40,919 bases of DNA from Mycobacterium lehmannii (lineage in GTDB: Bacteria > Actinomycetota > Actinomycetes > Mycobacteriales > Mycobacteriaceae), in the NCBI RefSeq assembly GCF_002245535.1, contig NZ_NKCN01000032.1, positions 1-40,919 of the forward strand. Reading direction: 5' to 3'. Each line of letters begins with the position of its first letter. The stretch's first letter is position 1. The position numbers and the translations under genes are program-made. The notes beneath the pieces were generated by a model that was not told the DNA's origin, searched no databases, and worked only from the letters and a program-made list of their open reading frames with translations. Positions 17,290 to 25,819 of this stretch are shown one piece after another.

Positions 17290-17379
17290 TCAAGGCTTCC
17301 GATAGTGAGCCTGTCGCTGCAGCAGCACGTCCTCTAATGCGGAGTACTTGCCTAGAACGTATTCGGTCCGTGGACTCTG
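17290..17379 (-). pseudogene. second decayed gene fragment downstream of ESX cassette 2
   Basis: A 29-codon open stretch reading EYVLGKYSALEDVLLQRQ and ending in TGA at 17290-17292, with a TAG in frame just upstream (17380-17382). The residue pattern looks protein-like rather than random, but no start exists. With the fragment at 17185-17277, which is in another frame, it suggests one or two broken genes in the 254-base gap between the methyltransferase and the immunity gene. Confidence 0.3.
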
Positions 17380-17400
17380 CTATCTCGTTGCGTGCGGAAG

Positions 17401-17826
17401 TCAGCGGTGTCCGTTCGCTTTGAGGATTCCAGCATGCGCTGCTTCGTAGTGTTCGCCAATGATGTCTCGGACCCAAAGTAGTTGCTCAGCTGTCGTCTTC
17501 GTCTTGAAGCTGACAGATTCGACTAACTCTTCGAGGGGCGCATTAGGTGGGGGGGCGAATTCCGTCAAGTACTGCCACCGATGCGACCTGTCATGAGGTC
17601 CGAATTCGTTGGGCGCATTGAGAGGGGCGATCATGCAATTGATACTGCCCTCGCGAGAGGATTCGTAGACCTGGATCTTGCAGTCACTAGATCGATAGTA
17701 GACAACACCGCCCGACCTTCCCCCCTCGTCCACGCTGAGGTCGACGTCTTCCAGCTCAAAGCCTCGTTCAGTCAACAGAGGACCGACGGTGGACTGCACT
17801 TGGCTCAAGAAGTCATCCATTTCCAT
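17401..17826 (-). CDS. candidate immunity protein of ESX cassette 2
   Basis: A 141-residue soluble, acidic protein starting MEMDDFLSQVQ at ATG 17826. The start overlaps the toxin stop as TGATG, so translation is coupled. The middle is beta-rich (GGVVYYRSSDCKIQVYE) and the end is helical; I recognise no named family. Position directly after a type VII toxin, small size and low GC fit a specific immunity protein that neutralises the toxin tip. A longer frame of 7 more codons upstream lies inside the toxin gene and is not needed. Confidence 0.7.
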   Translation of the reverse strand: MEMDDFLSQVQSTVGPLLTERGFELEDVDLSVDEGGRSGGVVYYRSSDCKIQVYESSREGSINCMIAPLNAPNEFGPHDRSHRWQYLTEFAPPPNAPLEELVESVSFKTKTTAEQLLWVRDIIGEHYEAAHAGILKANGHR

Positions 17827-19559
17827 CAACCTTCCTTCTTCACCCACGAATTGCCAACGCGCTCATATCCATATGTTGCTGCGTTCTGCACTAGGAACTT
17901 TATCTCCCTCGCTGAGAAAGAATTTGGGTCGGTGCGGATCACGTCTTCAATCGACGTGAATCGCGTGCCTTCGACGATGTAGTCGATGCGAGGAACGCCC
18001 CTTTCCATCTGGGTTTGGAGGAACTGCTCGTTGACTATCCAGCCAAGAGCGTTTGCCTCCGGCTTGCTGAGGCCGTAGCCAATGGCATTCCAGGCGTCTG
18101 GTCCTGTGTCGTAGTAGATTCCGCCGTTGACTCGGGCCTCGCCGATGTATCCGCCGTCTAACCCATCCCACTTGCCGAGAACTACGCGATCGGCATTTCC
18201 AAACTGATGCGTGGAAAGGTTTGCGAGCTCGCGGGCAAGGTCCGCTACTGGGCTTCCGTTCGCGAACGCTTCGTTCAAAGTGGACGCAATGATGGGTGCG
18301 TCAGGTGAGTAGCCAGCATCGCCAACCGGTGATGGGGGATGACTACTGGCCGGTGGCTCGTAGGTAGATTCGGGCAGGGTCGAGTGATTGACTGTCGCTG
18401 TGGCACTTGGCAAGTCGATGATCTCGTCGGGTATGGCTCCTCGTGCGCCGTGGGCGAGGAGTGCGCTTTCGCCGCCGAGTATGGCGCTGGGCGCGGTGAG
18501 GGCGGTTCCGCCGGCGACCTCGCCCAGGTAGTGGCCGGGATACTTGGTCAGGTGGTCGAGATCCGCAGTGATCGAGTCGATCGGATTGGTCACCCGTTGC
18601 CACGTGCCTTTGGCCATGTCGGTCCAGGAGTCCCTCAAGTCCTCCCATCCATTGGCTCCGATCAGGTTTTTGATGCCCTCTTCGGTGTTGAACCAGCCGT
18701 CGGCGAATCCGTCGGAAAAACTCGGCTTGGGCATCGATCCGTCCTCGGACGGCTTGGACGCCGGTAGCGGCTTGTGTGCTGCGGCGACGATCGCGTCGAG
18801 TCGCTGCTCGATCTGCGCGGGTGGCACGCCGTCACGCAGCATCGTCTCGCGGGCAAGCCTCTTGAACTGCTCGACTTTGGCCGGGTCCAGTGGCGCCGGC
18901 TGCGGGGGTGGGGCGGGTCGGTCGACAGGTGCGCCGGCGAGCTGGTCTAGTGCGCCGGCGAGGCTGTCGGGTTGGGATGCCGGTTCGCCGGGCTTAGGTT
19001 CCTTAGCTTGCTCACCGGTGGCGGGCAGCAGCAGATCGCCCGCTGTCTTCGCCACCGGCTCGGTTGCGCCACTGGCGGCGGTGATCGCACCCGCCAGCTC
19101 GGTGTCGATGCGTTGTCCGTGGGCGAGCGCGACGCCGATGCGCTGCTGAAGGTCGGCGACCTTGGCCGCCACTTGCGCGGCGTATTCCTCGGTCATGTGG
19201 CTGGTGTCGGGCGCGATCACCTGGTTGGTGCTTTCGTCGATGAGCACCGCCGGCGCGGCGGCGGCATCGTCGAGAATGCCTGTGATGGTCTGGGCCAGGG
19301 TCTCGGCGTCGTGGTGGATGCGTTCCATGCGGCTCGCGGCCGTACCGAGATTGTCAGCCACGCTTTCGTGGTCGACAGCCGTGGCCGTCATCGCCGACTT
19401 GGCCGCTTGTGCGCCCTGTCCCTCCCAAGTCGACACCGTGATCAACGAGCGATAGAACTCAGCAGAGTTGGTGTGGATGTCGCAGGCCGCGCGCGCGGAT
19501 CGGGCCAGGTCGGCGATCTCGGGTGGCCACTGCTTCAGGTCGGCCAGCGTCAGCGCCAC
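17826..19559 (-). CDS. ESX-secreted polymorphic toxin with C-terminal toxin domain
   Basis: A 577-residue, three-part effector. Residues 1-160 form a helical WXG-type export domain (STWEGQG near 48). Residues about 165-260 are a proline/alanine linker, followed by a helical region up to about 370. The toxin tip is about residues 457-577: it begins VVLGKWDG, contains GGIYYDTG, AWNAIG, NEQFLQ and SFSAREIKFL, and ends in WVKKEG. This VLGK-Y-W-N-FL pattern recurs at the ends of polymorphic toxins, but I cannot name the family or its catalytic residues. The GTG start lies 9 bases after the partner gene. GC drops from 47/60 bases (18901-18960) to 59/120 (17821-17940) across the tip, a sign of tip exchange. 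Confidence 0.8.
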   Translation of the reverse strand: MALTLADLKQWPPEIADLARSARAACDIHTNSAEFYRSLITVSTWEGQGAQAAKSAMTATAVDHESVADNLGTAASRMERIHHDAETLAQTITGILDDAAAAPAVLIDESTNQVIAPDTSHMTEEYAAQVAAKVADLQQRIGVALAHGQRIDTELAGAITAASGATEPVAKTAGDLLLPATGEQAKEPKPGEPASQPDSLAGALDQLAGAPVDRPAPPPQPAPLDPAKVEQFKRLARETMLRDGVPPAQIEQRLDAIVAAAHKPLPASKPSEDGSMPKPSFSDGFADGWFNTEEGIKNLIGANGWEDLRDSWTDMAKGTWQRVTNPIDSITADLDHLTKYPGHYLGEVAGGTALTAPSAILGGESALLAHGARGAIPDEIIDLPSATATVNHSTLPESTYEPPASSHPPSPVGDAGYSPDAPIIASTLNEAFANGSPVADLARELANLSTHQFGNADRVVLGKWDGLDGGYIGEARVNGGIYYDTGPDAWNAIGYGLSKPEANALGWIVNEQFLQTQMERGVPRIDYIVEGTRFTSIEDVIRTDPNSFSAREIKFLVQNAATYGYERVGNSWVKKEG

Positions 19560-19568
19560 GATGTCATC

Positions 19569-19883
19569 TCACAGCGCAGAACCGGCATCCTCGATACCCT
19601 CGGCGCCCCCGGCATCGGTGCGCACATAGCTGTCGGCCGCCGCGCGGTGTGCCCGCGCGTGCTTGGTGAAATCCGCGGCGAAACGTGCACCGTCGGCTTC
19701 CCACGCGGCCACCATCTTCGGCAACGCCGCAGCTGAAGCCCCCGATCCAAGAGCCGTACTACCCGCCCGCGCCTGCGCCGCCTGATGTGCGGTCTCAAAC
19801 CCGCTGGCCTGGCCGTCCAGTTTGTCTGCGGTCATGCGCAACTCGATCGGATCGACCTTCAGCGGCTCACTCGAGTCCGACAC
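19569..19883 (-). CDS. EspC/WXG-like ESX secretion partner, cassette 2
   Basis: A 104-residue helical protein starting with LKVDPIELRMTADKL after a short polar leader. Near the C-terminus it has YVRTD, matching the YxxxD signal of type VII substrates. It is the likely heterodimer partner that escorts the toxin encoded 9 bases downstream, as the EspC-like gene does in cassette 1. The GTG start at 19883 sits against a purine-rich GGGGGGAGG run with almost no spacing; no better start keeps the conserved VDP region. Its promoter lies in the 191-base gap shared with the divergent SseB gene. Confidence 0.75.
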   Translation of the reverse strand: MSDSSEPLKVDPIELRMTADKLDGQASGFETAHQAAQARAGSTALGSGASAAALPKMVAAWEADGARFAADFTKHARAHRAAADSYVRTDAGGAEGIEDAGSAL

Positions 19884-20074
19884 CCTCCCCCCTTCACTGG
19901 GCCTAGCCGCACACTAACAGCGCTGCGGTGCAGTCCGACGCGGCAAATTTTGGCAGGGAGAGACCGCCCCAAGGCGCGGCGGACGGCACCCATGAGACGA
20001 AGGCGCCCAGTCGTCGCCCCGCCGCGAGTGGTTTCATGCAACATGGCGTTCCCCATGGCGATCGGAGGCGGCGC

Positions 20075-20830
20075 ATGACTCTCGTCGACAACGCGACCGT
20101 CCGCCGGGCGGTGGGGGAGTTCGCGGCCCAACCTAATCAGCGAACTGCCCTTGATGTGCTTCGGTCGTGCATGTACGGCGAATTGCTCTTCGACATCACC
20201 GGGTCCGACGAGCCTGACGGCGATTCCTTCGCTGCCGGATCACAGCTACAGATCCGCGGCGGCACAGGACCGGACGGTGGCCGGGCGCTTTATGTGTTCA
20301 CCCGACAGGAGGAGGTCGCCCGCCTCTACTCTCCGGACACGCGCACCCAATCGATGGTCACTCCGGCGACCGGTGCGCTGAGTTTCGCGCGAGATAGTCA
20401 GGATGCCTGGCTCTACGTCGACCCCGCAGGTCCGACGTGCGCACTGTCGGCAGCCGATATTGATTTCGCGCTGCGGAACCCGAACAACGAGCCGTTGAAG
20501 ACGGCGCTCGCCGCACTGGATGCCGGGGACGCCGACAGGGAGGATGTCTTGCGAGTCCTTCTGACGGAGGGACCGTTGCTGCTGGGTGCGGACGGGAACT
20601 CCGTACCGGGCAAGACGTTGATTCGATCAATGACCCTGGGTGACGGCTCAACAGCTCTTGTCGGCTTCACCAGCGCGCCAGAGGTCGTCGCGCACAACGT
20701 GTCGGATACCGCCGGCGCCTTCACCACGCTCGAGGTGCTCGACATGGTTCGCAAGGGCGGGCATGGCGGCATAGTCGTCAACCCAGCCGGGCCGTCAATC
20801 ACCGTCTCGAGAGCAGAGATTGGCGACTGA
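20075..20830 (+). CDS. SseB-domain protein (two tandem SseB-like units)
   Basis: A 252-residue protein with two SseB-like units. The first has a helical start, then YGELLFDITG, ALYVFTRQEEVARL and a DAWLYVDPAG strand. The second repeats the plan (EDVLRVLLTEGPLLLG, then ALVGFTSAPEVV and GIVVNPAGP). In actinobacteria SseB proteins commonly sit beside type VII substrates, and a chaperone or immunity-like role is plausible. The start is ATG 20075 with GGAGG about 8 bases upstream; the longer open frame upstream is a shadow. It is divergent from cassette 2. No membrane segment is seen. Confidence 0.78.
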   Translation: MTLVDNATVRRAVGEFAAQPNQRTALDVLRSCMYGELLFDITGSDEPDGDSFAAGSQLQIRGGTGPDGGRALYVFTRQEEVARLYSPDTRTQSMVTPATGALSFARDSQDAWLYVDPAGPTCALSAADIDFALRNPNNEPLKTALAALDAGDADREDVLRVLLTEGPLLLGADGNSVPGKTLIRSMTLGDGSTALVGFTSAPEVVAHNVSDTAGAFTTLEVLDMVRKGGHGGIVVNPAGPSITVSRAEIGD

Positions 20831-20947
20831 TGCTGCTCAGCTTCCGCACACTTTCTCAGCGATGTCCGTACGTCCTGCGGGTCGCAGCACGCGCGGCTTC
20901 GAGCCGTTCGCCCTGAAGTCCTGAACGACGAACGCTAAGCTCTCCCC

Positions 20948-21301
20948 ATGGAACTACTACGCAACGTAGTTGTACTGTTGCACATCGTCGGCTTCGCGAT
21001 CACCTTCGGCGGGTGGGCCGCCGAAGCCCTCGCCCAACGCTTCCGCACCACCCGCGCCATGGACTACGGCTTGCTGCTCTCGCTTCTCACCGGGTTGGCC
21101 CTCGCCGCGCCGTGGCCCGCCGGCATCGACCTCAACTATCCGAAGATCGGCATCAAGCTCGTCATCCTGGTGGTCCTCGGCGGACTGCTCGGCATGGGCA
21201 GCGCCCGTCAGAAGCGCACCGGCAACCCGATCCCGCGCCCGATGTTCTGGTCGATCGGCGTGCTGTCGTTCACCGCCGCTGCCATCGCCGTCCTGTGGTG
21301 A
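20948..21301 (+). CDS. small four-helix membrane protein
   Basis: A 117-residue integral membrane protein with four hydrophobic helices (about 5-25, 38-56, 68-85 and 97-116). A conserved-looking histidine and glycine-rich first helix reads VLLHIVGFAITFGG. No transport or enzyme motif can be named. The ATG at 20948 begins the first helix. It stands upstream of, and on the same strand as, the zinc-ribbon gene, 63 bases away. Confidence 0.72.
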   Translation: MELLRNVVVLLHIVGFAITFGGWAAEALAQRFRTTRAMDYGLLLSLLTGLALAAPWPAGIDLNYPKIGIKLVILVVLGGLLGMGSARQKRTGNPIPRPMFWSIGVLSFTAAAIAVLW

Positions 21302-21364
21302 CCCAACACAGACAGCAAACTGTCGAAACAGTGAATTGTCATACCCACCTGGAATAATGGTGTA

Positions 21365-22243
21365 GTGACGCAAACTGCAACCGAACGCCTGCACATCATC
21401 GAAGGAGCCGACTGGAAGGACGCGGTGATCACTCTGCTGGAGGATCGCTCGCCCTACCGGCCGTGGCGCTACGGCTTCGGCGAAGCCCAAGTCGGCGACC
21501 CTGTGGCCATCGTCTTGAACACCGATCCGCCGTCGGTCATGACGCGGCTCGGCCGCATCGGTCCCGACGGCCGCTTCGACCGCGCCGAAGTCACCTGGGG
21601 CCTGCCGAGCCCCGGTCTGGTGGATCTCGACACCCTGGCGCGGCTCGTGAGGTTCGCCGACGACGAGGACCCGCGCAAGGTGTGGCAGCTTCGCGGCGAC
21701 GCGGCCACCCGCATGACCCTCGCATTGACCGACTGTGACGCCGGGGCCAAGCGGTCGACCCGGTTCGGCCACTCCACCTTGGCCGCGGCGGCCGTCCTGC
21801 TCCATTGCCGCGGCAGGTGCACCGGATGCGGCGCCGTTCTCGATCTGCTGGACCACAATGCCCGCGACGCCTTCCGCATCCGCACCGTCGACTTCCCCGA
21901 ACGCCCGCAACCTCAGCCGGTGATCATGGAAGCCACCAACGTGCCGACCTACTTCTACGGGCCGATACCCGACAAGTGTTGGCTGCCTGAGCTTCCCGCC
22001 GATTGGCCCGGCGTACTGTGCCTTCGCTGCGACACCGCCATGCGTGACGGCGGCTTCACTAGCCTGATCGACTATCTGTTCGCGCAGCATCCGCGGTGTC
22101 CGTACTGCGGCGCCCAACGGACGCAGAGCGCGCAGTTCGGCCAGGTCTTCCATCTGGACTTCCCGCCGTGGGACGACTACCGCGGCTGTACCCGTCGTCT
22201 TAATGACGATTGGACCTGTACCGAATGTGGCGGCGAGTGGTGA
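21365..22243 (+). CDS. zinc-ribbon/HNH-like protein with EVE/PUA-like N-terminus
   Basis: A 292-residue protein. The N-terminal part (about 30-80) reads WRYGFGEAQVGDPVAIVLNT, then RLGRIGPDGR, a pattern like EVE/PUA base-reader domains. The C-terminal half has paired cysteines: C152/C155 (GRCTGC) followed by DLLDHN, C219/C222 (LCLRC), C245/C248 (CPYC), and C275 with C285/C288. GRCTGC-DHN followed by LCLRC resembles an HNH core whose last histidine is replaced by aspartate, with extra zinc ribbons. A modified-base-sensing nuclease is one possibility, and a zinc-binding adaptor another. The start is GTG 21365 without a ribosome site, possibly leaderless. A small inverted repeat, ACTGT/ACAGT (21319-21332), lies upstream. 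Confidence 0.6.
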   Translation: MTQTATERLHIIEGADWKDAVITLLEDRSPYRPWRYGFGEAQVGDPVAIVLNTDPPSVMTRLGRIGPDGRFDRAEVTWGLPSPGLVDLDTLARLVRFADDEDPRKVWQLRGDAATRMTLALTDCDAGAKRSTRFGHSTLAAAAVLLHCRGRCTGCGAVLDLLDHNARDAFRIRTVDFPERPQPQPVIMEATNVPTYFYGPIPDKCWLPELPADWPGVLCLRCDTAMRDGGFTSLIDYLFAQHPRCPYCGAQRTQSAQFGQVFHLDFPPWDDYRGCTRRLNDDWTCTECGGEW

Positions 22244-22247
22244 TCCG

Positions 22248-23273
22248 CTACCGGGCGCGGATTCGCTGCGCCACCTCGCCGTAGCGCTCGAATCGCTCCG
22301 GATCGGCCAGCGCGTTGTACAGCACGACGCGTGACGCCACCGGGCCGTACTTCTCGATGAGCGTGTCCGCCAACCCATCCCACGTCGCTTCCGTCGCGAA
22401 CGTCGCGATGTGCTCGTCGGTGATCTGCGCGGCCATGCCCTTGAGGTCGCCGGCCTTCTGCTTCTCGCGGATGCGCGCCGTCGTGCCCTCGAACCCGGCT
22501 TCGTCCCAGATGAAGGCGTAGTTCGGCGTGCTGCCGTAGAAGCTCATGCTCGTGCGCACCAGCTCCCGCTCGCGGTGACGTTCCTCGTCAGTGTCGCCGA
22601 CGATGGTCATCACCGGCACGATCACCGCGATGTCGTCGGATGATCGGCCCGACTTCGCCGCTCCCTCAGCGACATTCGGCAGCACATGTCGCGCGATATA
22701 TCCCGGCTCGCCCAGCGGATGCACATGGATCCCGTCGGCCACCTCGCCAGCCATCCTCAGCATCCACGGGTTCACCGCGGCCACATCGACTTTCGGATCG
22801 GGTGCATCGATCGGTCCCGCGCTCCACTGCGGGGTGATGAAGTCCAGGCTGTAGAAGTCGCCGCGGTGCTCCAGCTTGCCCGTGCGGAACGCATGAAAGC
22901 ACGCCTTCACCGCCAATACATAGTCCCGCAGCCGCGGGCCGGGACGTTCGAACTCCACCCCGTAGCGCCGCACCACGTGCGTGCGCACCTGCGTCCCCAA
23001 CCCGAGTCGGAACCGGCCGCCCGTCGCCTCCTGCAACTCCCACGCCGTCGCCGCCGTCACGAACGGGCTACGCGGGAACGCCACGGCCACACCCGTCGAC
23101 AACTCCAGCCCCGGCGCGGCCTGCGCCGCCACGGCCGCGTTCAGGTACGGCGTGCGGCCGGTCTCGGTGAACAACAACCCGTCGAATCCGGCCGCCTGAG
23201 TACGCCTGGCCAGGTCACCGATGTCTTGCAGCGGTTGCGGGGTGGTCATCACGTCGACATGCACAGGTGGCAC
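22248..23273 (-). CDS. LLM-class F420-dependent oxidoreductase
   Basis: A 341-residue TIM-barrel flavin/F420 enzyme of the luciferase-like monooxygenase superfamily. It begins VDVMTTPQPL with the typical AGFDGLLFTETGRTPY strand-helix. FRLGLGTQV (about 87-95) and a long helix with DYVLAVKACF follow, and a VADGIHVHPLG segment lies near residue 185. Family members reduce or oxidise diverse substrates with deazaflavin F420, which is abundant in mycobacteria; the substrate is unknown. GTG 23273 is used, and another GTG three codons later is possible. It converges on the zinc-ribbon gene with a 4-base gap and is divergent from the NO reductase operon. Confidence 0.87.
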   Translation of the reverse strand: MPPVHVDVMTTPQPLQDIGDLARRTQAAGFDGLLFTETGRTPYLNAAVAAQAAPGLELSTGVAVAFPRSPFVTAATAWELQEATGGRFRLGLGTQVRTHVVRRYGVEFERPGPRLRDYVLAVKACFHAFRTGKLEHRGDFYSLDFITPQWSAGPIDAPDPKVDVAAVNPWMLRMAGEVADGIHVHPLGEPGYIARHVLPNVAEGAAKSGRSSDDIAVIVPVMTIVGDTDEERHRERELVRTSMSFYGSTPNYAFIWDEAGFEGTTARIREKQKAGDLKGMAAQITDEHIATFATEATWDGLADTLIEKYGPVASRVVLYNALADPERFERYGEVAQRIRAR

Positions 23274-23425
23274 CCTACGCCCGAGTCGTCCCGGAAGTTT
23301 GGAAAGGCTTCACTCAACTACGAACGCCGACGCGGAATTTCGAACCTCCACCAATTTGAAGCCGCGTTTCGCTACCTTGGCAACACGCTTCGAATATGAA
23401 CCCGATCTTGTCGGAGGGCATGGCA

Positions 23426-25819
23426 ATGACCGAGCAGTTCCTGGAGCCCGCTCCGAGCAAAGCCGAACTCGCCATATCGAAGGGCTGGGTCCAGGGCGTC
23501 GCCCTGGTCATGGTCTTCGGCTTCCTGATCATGGGCATGCTGGCCGCCAGGACCTACTCCGACTCGATGCCGCAGCCGCAGCGCGTTGTCGGCCCCGACG
23601 GCCAGACACTCTTCACCGCGCAGGACATCACCGCCGGCCAGCAGATCTTCCTGCGGCGCGGGCTGCAGCAGTACGGGTCCGTGATGGGCCACGGCGGCTA
23701 TCTCGGACCGGACTACACCGCCGAATACCTTCGCCTGTCCGCCGACCACGTCGGACAGGAGCTGCGCGACGCCGGAGTGCAGGATCCGACCGCCGCCGTC
23801 GTCGAGATGATGCGGACCAACCGCTACGACGAGGCCACCGGAACCCTGCAGTTCACTGCCGAGCAGGTAAGCGCATTCGAAGAGATCCGTAACTACTACG
23901 CCGACCTCTTCGGCACCGACTCCACCGAATACGGCCTCATCCCGCAGGTCATCACCGACCCGCAGGAAATCAAGGAGCTGACAGCGTTTTTCAGCTGGAC
24001 CGCCTGGGCCAGTGCGGCGCAACGTGACGGCCACTCTTACTCCTACACCAACAACTGGCCACCTGAAGAGCGCGTCAACAACACGCCTACCGCCGATATC
24101 CTGGTCTGGTCGGCGATGTCGCTCATCGCGCTGCTCGCCGGGCTCGGCGCGCTGTTCGCCCTCTACGGCCGATGGAGCCGCAAAATCGGTTGGCACGCAA
24201 CCGAAACGCCGTCGCTGAAGTTCCGCCAACCCGGTGAGGTGGCGATCACCCCGTCGCAAAAGGCGACCGCCTGGTTCTTTCTCGTTGTCGCGGTGCTCTT
24301 CCTCGCCCAGGCGATACTGGGCGGCGCGATCGAGCACTACCGTGCCGAATTGAGCGACTTCTTCGGCCTCGACCTGGCGCAGATCCTCCCGTTCAACCTG
24401 GCGAGGACCTGGCACGTGCAGCTGTCGCTGCTGTGGACCGCGGCATCGTTCCTTGCCGCGGGAATCTTCCTGGCGCCGATCATCTCCGGCCGCGAACCAC
24501 GCCGGCAGTCCTGGCTGACCTACGGTCTGCTGGGCGCGTTGTTCGTCGTCGTCGCCGGCACGCTGATCGGCACGGCGCTGAGCACGTTCGGTGTCGACTG
24601 GGCGAAAGGCTCGATCTTCTTCGACCAGCAATGGGAGTACCTGGACCTGCCGCGGTTCTGGCAGGCGCTGCTCGTCATCGGGTTGTTCCTGTGGATGGCG
24701 ATCATCTTCCGCGCGATCCGGTCCCGGCTGAAGACCGAGAGCAAGTTGAACATGCCGTGGCTGTTCTTCTACGCCGGTCTGGCCATTCCCGCGTTCTACG
24801 CCGTCGGCATGCTCGCCGGCACCGAGACGCATCTGACCGTCGCCGAGTTCTGGCGGTTCTGGGTGGTGCACCTGTGGGTGGAGGACTTCCTCGAACTGTT
24901 CACGACGGTCATGGTGGCCTACATCTTCGTGATGCTGGGCGTCGTGCGGCGCAAGATCGCCATCCAGTTGATCTTCCTCGATGTCATCCTCTACTCGATG
25001 GGTGGCGTCATCGGGACGATGCACCATCTGTACTTCTCGGGAACACCGGTGGAGCACATGGCTCTTGGCGCGTTCTTCTCCGCTCTCGAGGTCATCCCGC
25101 TGACGTTCCTGACCGTCGAGGCGTGGACGTTCCTGCAGCTCGGCTCGCGGCAACAATCCCGCAGCAGCGCGCCGTTCCCGCACCGATGGGCGGTGATGTT
25201 CCTCGTCTCAGTCGGGTTCTGGAACTTCGTCGGCGCAGGCATTTTCGGCTTCCTGATCAACCTGCCGATCGTGTCGTACTACCAGATCGGCACCGCGCTG
25301 ACCGCCAACCACGCGCACGGGGCGATGATGGGCGTCTACGGCATGCTCGCCGTCGGCTTGGCGTTGTTCGCGCTGCGCTACATCATCCCGCCGCAGCACT
25401 GGCCGGAGAAGCTGGCGAAGCTGTCGTTCTGGTCGCTCAACATCGGCCTGGCGTGGATGGTGTTCGCCACCCTGCTGCCGCTCGGCGTCCTGCAGTTGTG
25501 GCACTCGGTGAACGACGGCTACTACGAGGCACGGACATTGAACTACATCACGCAGTCGGGCAACGCTGTGTTGGAGTGGTTGCGCATGCCCGGCGACTTC
25601 CTGTTCATCCTCGGCGGCGTGCTGCCGTTCCTCTGGATCGCCTGGCTGGGTGTGCGGTACGGCATCAAGGCGACCACGCACACGCTGCCCGCCGAGACGT
25701 TGTTCGTCGAGGAGCACGCCCACGCCGAGGAGGACCGCACCGGTATGGCGGTACCGGGACGCAGCCGTTATGCCTCGGACCGACGGGTGCCGCCCGACGA
25801 AAGCGGTGAGGGTCCGTGA
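23426..25819 (+). CDS. norZ: quinol-dependent nitric oxide reductase (qNOR)
   Basis: A single-chain NO reductase of 797 residues that uses quinol to reduce two NO to N2O in the cell membrane. An N-terminal helix and a large extracytoplasmic domain (about 40-230, with QQIFLRRGLQQYGS and MGHGGYLGPDY) precede about 13 membrane helices, as in qNOR. By comparison with known qNOR, H482, E486, H533 and H534 (HLWVE, MHH) should bind the non-haem iron. H330 (TWH) and H629/H631 (NHAHG) should bind haems, and E555 is the proton-path glutamate. The start is ATG 23426 because GGAGGG (23413-23418) lies 7 bases upstream; ATGs at 23396 and 23420 fit worse. It is the first gene of a four-gene operon. Its tail carries YASDRR, shared with the next protein. 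Confidence 0.92.
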   Translation: MTEQFLEPAPSKAELAISKGWVQGVALVMVFGFLIMGMLAARTYSDSMPQPQRVVGPDGQTLFTAQDITAGQQIFLRRGLQQYGSVMGHGGYLGPDYTAEYLRLSADHVGQELRDAGVQDPTAAVVEMMRTNRYDEATGTLQFTAEQVSAFEEIRNYYADLFGTDSTEYGLIPQVITDPQEIKELTAFFSWTAWASAAQRDGHSYSYTNNWPPEERVNNTPTADILVWSAMSLIALLAGLGALFALYGRWSRKIGWHATETPSLKFRQPGEVAITPSQKATAWFFLVVAVLFLAQAILGGAIEHYRAELSDFFGLDLAQILPFNLARTWHVQLSLLWTAASFLAAGIFLAPIISGREPRRQSWLTYGLLGALFVVVAGTLIGTALSTFGVDWAKGSIFFDQQWEYLDLPRFWQALLVIGLFLWMAIIFRAIRSRLKTESKLNMPWLFFYAGLAIPAFYAVGMLAGTETHLTVAEFWRFWVVHLWVEDFLELFTTVMVAYIFVMLGVVRRKIAIQLIFLDVILYSMGGVIGTMHHLYFSGTPVEHMALGAFFSALEVIPLTFLTVEAWTFLQLGSRQQSRSSAPFPHRWAVMFLVSVGFWNFVGAGIFGFLINLPIVSYYQIGTALTANHAHGAMMGVYGMLAVGLALFALRYIIPPQHWPEKLAKLSFWSLNIGLAWMVFATLLPLGVLQLWHSVNDGYYEARTLNYITQSGNAVLEWLRMPGDFLFILGGVLPFLWIAWLGVRYGIKATTHTLPAETLFVEEHAHAEEDRTGMAVPGRSRYASDRRVPPDESGEGP

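Noticed and set aside
21319..21332. Small inverted repeat ACTGT-CGAA-ACAGT before the zinc-ribbon gene as an operator
   Set aside because: Five-base arms are too short to claim as a site on their own; mentioned only with the gene.
20957..22378. 473-codon open frame on the minus strand
   Set aside because: It covers two real plus-strand genes and the end of another gene; composition is that of a shadow.
23372..25183. 603-codon open frame on the minus strand opposite the NO reductase
   Set aside because: Its product is rich in H, R, E and Q with no fold; it is an antisense shadow typical of high-GC genes.
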